DNA from: Imbricaverruca yamaguchii
Taxonomy: Eukaryota; Arthropoda; Thecostraca; Neoverrucidae
DNA: 64,000 nucleotides
Assembly: GCA_034440575.1 (NCBI GenBank)
Contig: JAOTOL010001602.1
Location: 2,204,501-2,268,500 of the forward strand
Reading direction: 5' to 3'
Below, piece by piece: positions 36,501 to 45,500 of the stretch. Within the stretch, counting starts at the first letter, position 1. Each line of letters begins with the position of its first letter. Made by a program: the position numbers and the translations under genes. The notes under the pieces are model-generated. The model did not search any database. It saw only the letters and a list, made by a program, of their open reading frames with translations, and had not been told where the DNA came from.

Positions 36501-39500
36501 ATAAGTATCATGTTGATTCTCACCATTGCAGATTGTGGTGCACAAACATCAGTTAGCATAATTCTAGACAAGAGGACTGCCTATGATGTGGTCTGTTACA
36601 AGCCAGTTGACAAGGATAGGCATTGGTACCGTTATCAACAAAATTAGGTAGTACACCTTATTTAGGTAGTTACCCATAAATTAGGATCTTAAAACAAAGT
36701 GAAAATGTGCACGCATGAGTACGCTATTGCACCAGCATCTTGTTTGAAGATCTTGTAAGCGATGCTAAATTACATCGTTTCCATGGCCAATTTCTACATC
36801 CTACTGCACTCGTTTCGACATTTCACACGTAACGAAATCCCACTACTCTAGCACCCACACCACACGTGTTTATCCGCATCCGTGTGAGCACGGCACACGT
36901 GCCGATCCAGACCTGCCATCGTGAGTGTATTACGGTTCCGTTGGATTTACCTGGACGCAGGAGCTGAGTCTGGACACACGTGATGACGTCATGACAACAT
37001 GGCGCTCGTGCAGTATAGCGGCGAACACTTCAATAATGGCTGTGTTGCCCATCACGCTCCAGTACTCGGTGAGGTTCCTCTGGCGACACGATGTCAGTGA
37101 TGCTGAGCGGTACTGTTATATAGCGCAGCACGCGATAGCATAACGTTATCCAACCTACTTCCGCACAAACGTAAACTATGTAAGGGCAGAGAACTGTTTG
37201 ATCCGGAAATTCGTCGTACTGATTGAGGAGAGCGGGGATTAAAATACAACCACAAAAATGTATATGGATAACAGTAGGGTGAGAGTTGCTTTCAAATACT
37301 GTACTCATGGATCGGGGGCTTAGGGGCGCATCGACTGCAGTGGTCATGCAGCGTACTTCTGGATCAAATGGGTCTAATTTAAAAAACAAACAAACTGCTA
37401 AATGCAACTTGCACTTACAAGTCAGCCACCTTAGACAAATGTAAGGGACAGGCATGGTCCCGATGCCTAATGTGCGGATCTAACAAAACATGAATTATGA
37501 GGATCCCACAAGGTCGGAATTAACAGGATCTCGCGTACTTCTGTAGGAAGCTGTTATTAAACTGCACGCAAAATATCAGTTCGTGTCAGAATACCGTTTA
37601 TCAGCGTTATAACTTCGTGATATAAAATTGTTCAATGTGTAGCTATGGCCCACGACAAACGCAGCACACTTGTTCTCAAGATAATGGTATCATTAAATGC
37701 ACGTCGGTCATTATTATGATCAAGTAATCAACACGTCGCTACTATTTTGATATTGAAACATATCTCCACGTTCATCACACGTCGGACACAGATAATCCAA
37801 CAAAGGCAAGCCAGTGTCAATCGAGAATCTAGGCGGTTGTATTAATACCAACACGTGGTGGGATGGTGAACATTTTATGGAAAGTATGACATGTAATAGA
37901 CATCTCTGGTACATACTTACGTCTTCTAATAGCGCCGGCAGGCTTTGTGGATCCGGAACGACGGAAGAGAATGTCTGTGGGAGGCGAATGTAGTCAAAAC
38001 ATCAGGAACGGACGGCAAACTACACCAGTGAACATTCGTGAAACGATTCCACGCTGGTCTTAGCTGTCCCTGCTACCCATGTGTGAGAGGTCACGGTGCA
38101 CGGTCCGGGTCGGCGCAAGGCGCGTACCTGACCGAGAGCTGCGAGACAGCATCGGCAGGGGCGACACGACCAGACTGGCTGCCGATCGGGCCGTGCGCGG
38201 CCGCTGATTGGCTGCCGATCGGGCCGTGCGCGGCCGCTGATTGGCTGACGATCGCGCCGTGCGCGGCCGCTGATTGGCTGCCGATCGGCCCGTGCGCGGC
38301 CACTGATTGAATGCCGATCGGATCATGCATGGCCGCTGATTGGCTGCTGATCGGATCATACGCCGCCGCTGATCGGATGCTGACCGGATGAACGCCGAAT
38401 GAGAGCTTCCATATTATACAAAATTATCATACATCAATGCAGAAGAATTCGAGATGCTTCGGCGGGGAAAATGTGCACCCTATAGATAGTTTGTTTTCAT
38501 ACACCACTTTCGTTTAGTTAGATGTCGCCCTGTTCCACAGACCACCACCGAGGACATTTTAAACGAAATTTAGGTCCAATCTGCACGAAACGAAAGATTT
38601 CACATATTGGAAATCTTGGTGTAACTTCTAGTGCATGGATTTCTTGTTCTGCTTAGCTAATATGTAAAAGGTTCTGTTAAATAACTACTTGTAATATATA
38701 AATCGAATGTAGGTGGTTTTGACGTGTATTCCTCCATGAATTTATGTACAATTTGACTTTAATATCTGCATCGTTTTACTGCGTAAAATACCAAGGAACT
38801 GATATGGAGTAACAAAAATATATTCATTTCTCATTCATGGTTTTCTGCACCTCGGTGGCGTTCTCTTACACACAGAAGTTAGCTCCGGTGTTATGTGCCT
38901 GTTAGATGTCGAAAGTACATCGCTCCTGTTTATTTTGTATTACTTCACCCAGTTAACCCATTAATGCCCGACCATATTTCTAGCCATTGGAATTGCATAT
39001 ATTTTTGTTCACGGTGCTGATTTGGGCAGATTAAGAAATTCTGAGAAAAAAAATAAACTCTAAATTTCAAAAACTTTTCGAGATACTGCATCGACCAAAA
39101 ATGAACCACTGGGCGCCAGCTGAGTGCGCGCTCCGTCCCACCGTGTCCGCGGTGCCCGGCCCGACTCCGGCCGACAGGCTATCTACTGGCATATACCTAA
39201 TTCAGGATCAGTCTCAACCCGGGTAAAACTGCAGCCTGTCACGTGTCAGCTTTATTGATACGGTCACCGGCGTTTTTTTTACATCAGGACTAAATGTGAC
39301 GACACACTCACACGCGGCATGTAGGTAAATGCATTGGTACATGTGCGTTTCTTCTGAACAACGACGGTGGCACAAAACATCAGGGCACTACACAACACGC
39401 GACTGGCCATCTATCGCCCACTCTCTCCACAGTCCACAGAGCTGTGGACCTGTGCTAGCTCTAGCACAGGAAGATCTACTTCCGCTTGTGGTATGCAGCG

Positions 39501-42500
39501 AAGCACTTGAAGCATATAGCCACGTTGCACTTCGCACACCGCTTCGTTGACCTCAGCTTGCAGCCCTCGAGCTGACAGCGGCGGCGGCCATCTAGCGCTG
39601 CGATTAGATGTCCCACTCCGTCATAGCGCAGGCTGTTCGGGATATGCCCCGGATTCGGCCGAGCACATCCCTTCTGGCTGGCTGCCACTCTCAGATAGGT
39701 GACGGCGATCTCTCGGCGGAAGTTCGGCATCGTCAGCTGGTTTTCACTGGCGACGGAGGTTTTGTGTAAGATATGGCTGGTGACCACAGCCATATCAAGC
39801 ACCCTGGTGATGAGTCACCAGTACCATTTCTTTCCTCTGGTAGACACCGCGTAGGCTCCCAGAAGTTGGTCGTGAAGGTCAACCCCGCCCATGCCGGTTT
39901 TGTATGCCTTCAATACATTGGGCTGTGGTACCGGCAAGCGTTTTTCGGCCGCCCTGTCGTACCGGCTGGCAGATGAGGGTGGATCGGCAGAGTCGTAGTT
40001 GGTCATGATGTTCACAACCTTGTTGTCATGCCACCTGACCATCAGCACCTCCGAGCTTCTGTCGAACCACTGTTCGTACGTGCCTTGCTTTGTTTTGGCC
40101 ATGACTTTGGCTGTGGTCACGGGGCACCTGTCTAGTCTGTTTTCTCTCACCGTTCCGGTGGCGCGGATGCCACGCCCCTTCAGCTCCGTTAGTAGCGCCC
40201 TGGATGTGAAGAGGTTGTCGAAAAACAACTCGTGCCCGCTGGGATCAGATACGACGCTGACCATGTCCAGCACCACTCGGGTCCCCAGCGGCTGGTCGCG
40301 AAGCTCAGGACGCTGTTCCTTGCCGCAGTACAGGTGGAATTTGTGGCAGTAGCCGTCACTGACGCAAATCGCCCACAGTTTGTATCCGAAGCGAATGGGT
40401 TTGCCGCGGATAAACTGTTTCAAGCTGTTGTGACCGTAGTACCGCACGATCATCTCGTCCACGGACAGCTTGTCCTGGAATGTCCCGTACTTCTGGAATG
40501 ACTTGTTCATGATGTCCAGGAGCGGCCGGACCTTGAACCCACGGTCCTTGTTGTCAGGCGTGATCTTAGCATTGTCCTGTACATGTAGGCACGCCTTTAT
40601 CTTCAGGTACTTGGTCCTGGACATAGCGTTGCGCACGATGGGGTGCTTGAGATCGTCATCCTCAGACCAGTACATCCGTTCACTCGGAAGAGGGCTGTAT
40701 CCAGAACACAGAAGTATTCCAAGGAACGCTTTCAGCTCGCTGTCCGACAGGGTGAAGAGGGGGTCGTATTTTACGTCCCTGGCGTACCGAAGCGTTTCCA
40801 CGTGTATGGGGTGGAACACTTCTGGAGTGAACAGTTTTTCGAAGATCTCCACAGCCGTGCTGCTATCCAGTTCTTCGGCGATCCTCTGGCGGTTTTGTTG
40901 CGGCGTTTGAGATTTATCCTGCCACCCGGTGTACTGCGGCTGCATGTGCGCCACGCTGGTGCCGTTTTATCCGTGCGCCGTTTCTTCAAGGGCGCCAGAG
41001 GTACATCATCCACTGTCACGGAACGCTGAAAATGCACCTCAACTTCACCGGGAACGTCATTTACTTCCGTGACACCAGTGTCTGCGTCATCTCCTTCGTC
41101 CTCATCACTTCCGTCTGGAGGAATGTTCACCAGCTCGACGGCACCGTCGGCTGGGTCCATGTCGTTCATCACCATTTCCACTGCTTCCTCCACCGTCAGG
41201 CACCGCACTCTCGGCATGATGCCAACCACACGTCAATTCACAGTTGGGCAGTCCGACTGACATACAGTACATACGCTCACTAAGTCGTGACAACGCACAC
41301 TGGTCATTCCCCCGTAGCGTGGCGCGTCCCCCCGCCTCCGCCCGCCGTGCCGCGGCGGGCCGACCTGGCGCCCAGTGAGTCAAAATTGGTCGATCTAAAT
41401 TTCGCGTTCGCTGTGCGCCGCGTACAACAAGCGAGAAGAAATTCCACCACAGGAAAATAAAATATGTTAGTGTGTATTGCATTTGACATACAGCATCTGC
41501 TAATGCCATAGATGCATGCTCATAATAAATAGCCATGTATGCAGCACTGTCGTGGTGAAGAAAATTCGCCAACTTTGAGGCACTGCCAAATGCACACCGG
41601 GTGGCCCACCTCCACCGTGCCCGGATATTAATCCCCAGTCAACCCTTCCCCCAGATTAGGCGATAAAACCAGCCAACCAGTTTCGCCGGTTGTATCTATA
41701 ACACCGCTTCAAACACACCGTCCATTTTTGACTCACTGGGCGGTAATGGGTTAAGTTCTTTTTCCCTTAATTCTCCGCAGACGATAATAGCTCAAAGGTT
41801 CTGAAATGTGTTTTTCAGTCAGCTGATCAAATTGCGTCACTGGGCATCACACAGTAATAGCACAAAAGGTTTTGTCATGGTCCATGGCAGTCTTAGGCAC
41901 CGCAACAGCTCTCATGGTGGTTTGCAACGTGAATCCAAGGTATTATGCGATATTTCGTACGCATTTAGTGTGGCATTACGATGGATGTTTCTGTACGCAT
42001 TTTAAATCCAGATGTATAGTCCTTATGATGAATTAGACTTTTAGCGCTTGAACACGTGACGTACAAGTATGGTTGACATAAGGCACTTGGTATAAGGATG
42101 CCGAAACGATATCGGAAGCAATGTAAGAAGTTGTGTATGTGTCGGTTTGCACCGAACTGCGCGAATCTAAGAACACTGCCAGGGTCGCATTCGCAATTTT
42201 CAATTCCTGTATGGGGAATATAAAATTATTTGGTAATCTATTCAGGAGAGGATTACTTTCTTCTTGTTGTCATGCCACAGACTTGCCTCCATTGTACTTC
42301 CTAGTGTGCTTCTGGCATGGCAGCTATTACTAAAACATGCCACCAGAACTGTCTAACATGGAAACAGAACCAAAACATGCATTGCGTATCATTCCCTTCT
42401 AATCGCAATGAAGGAATTGTATTGGTGCTGTTAAAGCATGATTAGATCATTTCTGTTCCGCGGTACAAGTTGTAGTAATGCATCTGAAGCAATCATACAT

Positions 42501-45500
42501 TTTCATCATTCACATTGCTGCATGTTTTCTTTGAAAAGACAACAAAAATTGTTATTGTTGGTAACAAACTTGTTGTTAACAAACAAAAATTGTTAACAAA
42601 CGTCCCTTGCCATGATGTTTTCTCGCTTGCTTATTCCAATCGATACACCCAGATACACTCAGGCTTACCGTTGTCACGCGTCCATAATTGCACATCACAC
42701 GTCCCATGTACCTCACAGTTCAAATTTCGCTGAAATCCTGCGTACTTATCCGATTGTTCACTCAGGCGAGACGGTGTTGCATGCATCTCAGCGTCAACTA
42801 TCTGCCAGTCTGGTCGGACAGCCGGGAACCGGAGAGACCGGCGCTCACCGTTCCATCTGGCAGCTGCGCCTGCAGTCGACCGCCCGACGACGGCACTGCA
42901 GTCCGATACAGGGTGTCCAGACAGGCGGTCAGCAGGGCGTCACCGCCTGTCACGGCTACCTGCCGCAGAGTGTCCAGCAGTCTGCCGACACAACACAGCC
43001 GTCACACACACACAGGGGTACAGGGTGTCCAGACAGGCGGTCAGCAGGGCGTCACCGCCGGTCACGGCTACCTGCCGCAGAGTGTCCAGCAGTCTGCCGA
43101 CACAACACAGCCGTCACACACACACACAGGGGTACAGGGTGTCCAGACAGGCGTGATGGCCCACTCATTACTGGGTGTCCGAGCGATCTACAAAACACGG
43201 ACACATGAATACGACAGCTTTTCATTTTATTTTTACATATGATTTTACATATTATCCACAACGAACCCACCAATTACCAGGCGAGGGAAGGGTTGCCCCG
43301 TCCCCAGGGAGTCTCCTAGACAGGCGTAGATATGTAACTAAAACGTGCGGTACCTTTTACATTAAGCATGCACACTGCGACGAAGTGCAAGGGTGCCGGG
43401 TCACCATGGAGCAGCTTTAAATGGCGTCTGTGACGTCGTTTCAGGTTCATAAAAAACGCACACTTCGCTATATACAATTCATACGTGAAAAATTGCAACA
43501 GGTACAATTGTGAAGGAAACAAACAGCTCCGATACCACACGTTTGACAAAATTTCATCATTTGTCACACTTTCAGCCCCGTGCCATTGCATTTCATGCTA
43601 CTAGCATTGTGATCCGGAAGTGCCTCAAGTAGGTGTTGGAATCTGACTGGTGGCATTACATTTTACCCGAAATTAAACATTTGACATGTCCCGAGGTTGC
43701 ACGGCATGGATCTAACGATTGTCGTTTGAGTCGTTCAAATAGACTAGGGAGCGTCTGAGATGTCCAGCGTGGGCGAAAAACGACCAGATGCGCTAGACCT
43801 CCGTCGATGTTGGATCAATCATTTAATACTAGCAACCACGATGCACTGGCATCCGCCGCTGTCCGTACGAATCCTGTCCCAAACGCCGGCCGACAGCCTG
43901 CAATGGGGGTGGCGCCGGGCAGAGTGGCGAGGGCGACCTACTTGTAGAAGGTGTTGTGCCAGGGCAGCGCGCTGAGCAGCACGACGGCAGAGTCTCCGCT
44001 GGCCGAGTGTCTGCAGAAGCCATACAGCCAGTGCAGATCCTGCAGCACCACGAACGAGAAGTGCTCCACGGCAGAACTGGGCGGACACACGCAACACGAC
44101 ATCATTGGCAGCTGGTCTGACAACACCAGCAACCGAAAACATGCATACAACATGGCGAAATGGTACAGTCATTCCTGTCACACACAAACTCTCCAGGGAA
44201 AGCCCCAATCGGTTTCCAATAGGCTGCGAGTTCAGTTGTTGATCGAACACCAATAGTTTGGTCGCGTTGACCAATGATTTGGTCCCTTTAAACCCCTCAC
44301 AGTGGTTTCAATAATGTGCTCTGCAATGACAACTCCATATGCATGCTACCCAATTTATTATATTTGGTGAAAAGGGGGAAGTTTATTTGTTTGAGCATGA
44401 CTAAAATGTGGATGGGTGCATAAATAAACGAGCCATCAGGCAATGCAATTGCTAATGTAATATATCATAAAAGACCGTTGCAGCGATCTACTTGCAAGTT
44501 AGTATACAACAAACCTTTTGGAATCACATGGGTATGTGAATTCTGGCACCACATCCAGGATGCCTTGTTCTTGGTATGACTCTGGAAACTTTTGCACGAT
44601 ATATGGCTTTCCATCGGTACTGGATGCCGCAGATACTTCACAGAAACAGTCAAAGATATGTTGTACATCTGTCCTGCAAAGGAACGCTTCAGCAGATCAA
44701 CCAAGATTGCAATGCAATGTTATTATTTCATTCACGTCATCAAAATGTACACAAAACAATATTTATAGTGCATCCACTACCAAACGTTCAAGATTGAAAA
44801 CTGAACAGCTCTCGTCATACATATTCAAAACATTCGGCTAAATCATGCTTATCGAGAAACTCAATCGTACAGAAAATGATAACATTTAACGACAGAACAA
44901 AATTAAAACAGCTTCACGATAAGAAGTGTCACGTGGTACCTTAAGACTGTTCGCCATTTTACGACAGATACGTTATCCAAATAAGGGCATGCGGCATACA
45001 AGCGACCGACCAAAATGTTGCCATCTCCCATCCCCTCCGACTTTGCCGCAATTGCACACGAATGACTCACGCCGGAGACCTAGACGTTCGCTTGAGGGTG
45101 TTCAGTACCCTCAAGCGAACGTCTATGGCAGCTTTTAGCAACACACTCAATTGGCTGAAGTTCATACAGTCATGTTGACATGTCATGCTTAAGTTCATCA
45201 TGTCATCATGACGCCATTCAGATAATCATAGGTGATGAATTGTGTGATGGATTAGTGCTGTGAAGAGTGCATCGACAATATGGTATATTGGCAACATGTT
45301 TGTTTGCGAAATCTCATGTCATCTGCAAGCATTTGACGAGGAAACCTTGTTCACCCACCAACTCATTAAAAAAAAACAGCAGGAATACATTTTCTGATTC
45401 CACTTCAATGAATGGAGTACAAAATTGAAGCAACACAATGAACACAATGAAATTTAGGGGGCCACGTTTAGTTCGAACATCAAGACGATTTTCACGTTTG

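Larger units (their letters stand above)
38953..41754 (-). mobile_element. piggyBac-type transposon, nearly intact, in an intron
   Basis: TTAA target duplications lie at 38,953-38,956 and 41,751-41,754. The 13-bp terminal inverted repeats are cccattaatgccc (left) and cccattaccgccc (right, reverse-complemented). Subterminal inverted copies of actgggcgcca / tggcgcccagt lie at ~39,105 and ~41,366. Element length is 2,794 bp, usual for the superfamily. It is in the intron between exons 4 and 5 of the DENND1-like gene, on the same strand. Confidence 0.93.

Noticed and set aside
36462..36647. 61-codon frame with signal-peptide-like start
   Set aside because: Short, intronic, on the opposite strand, with no homology; AT-rich hydrophobic starts are common by chance.
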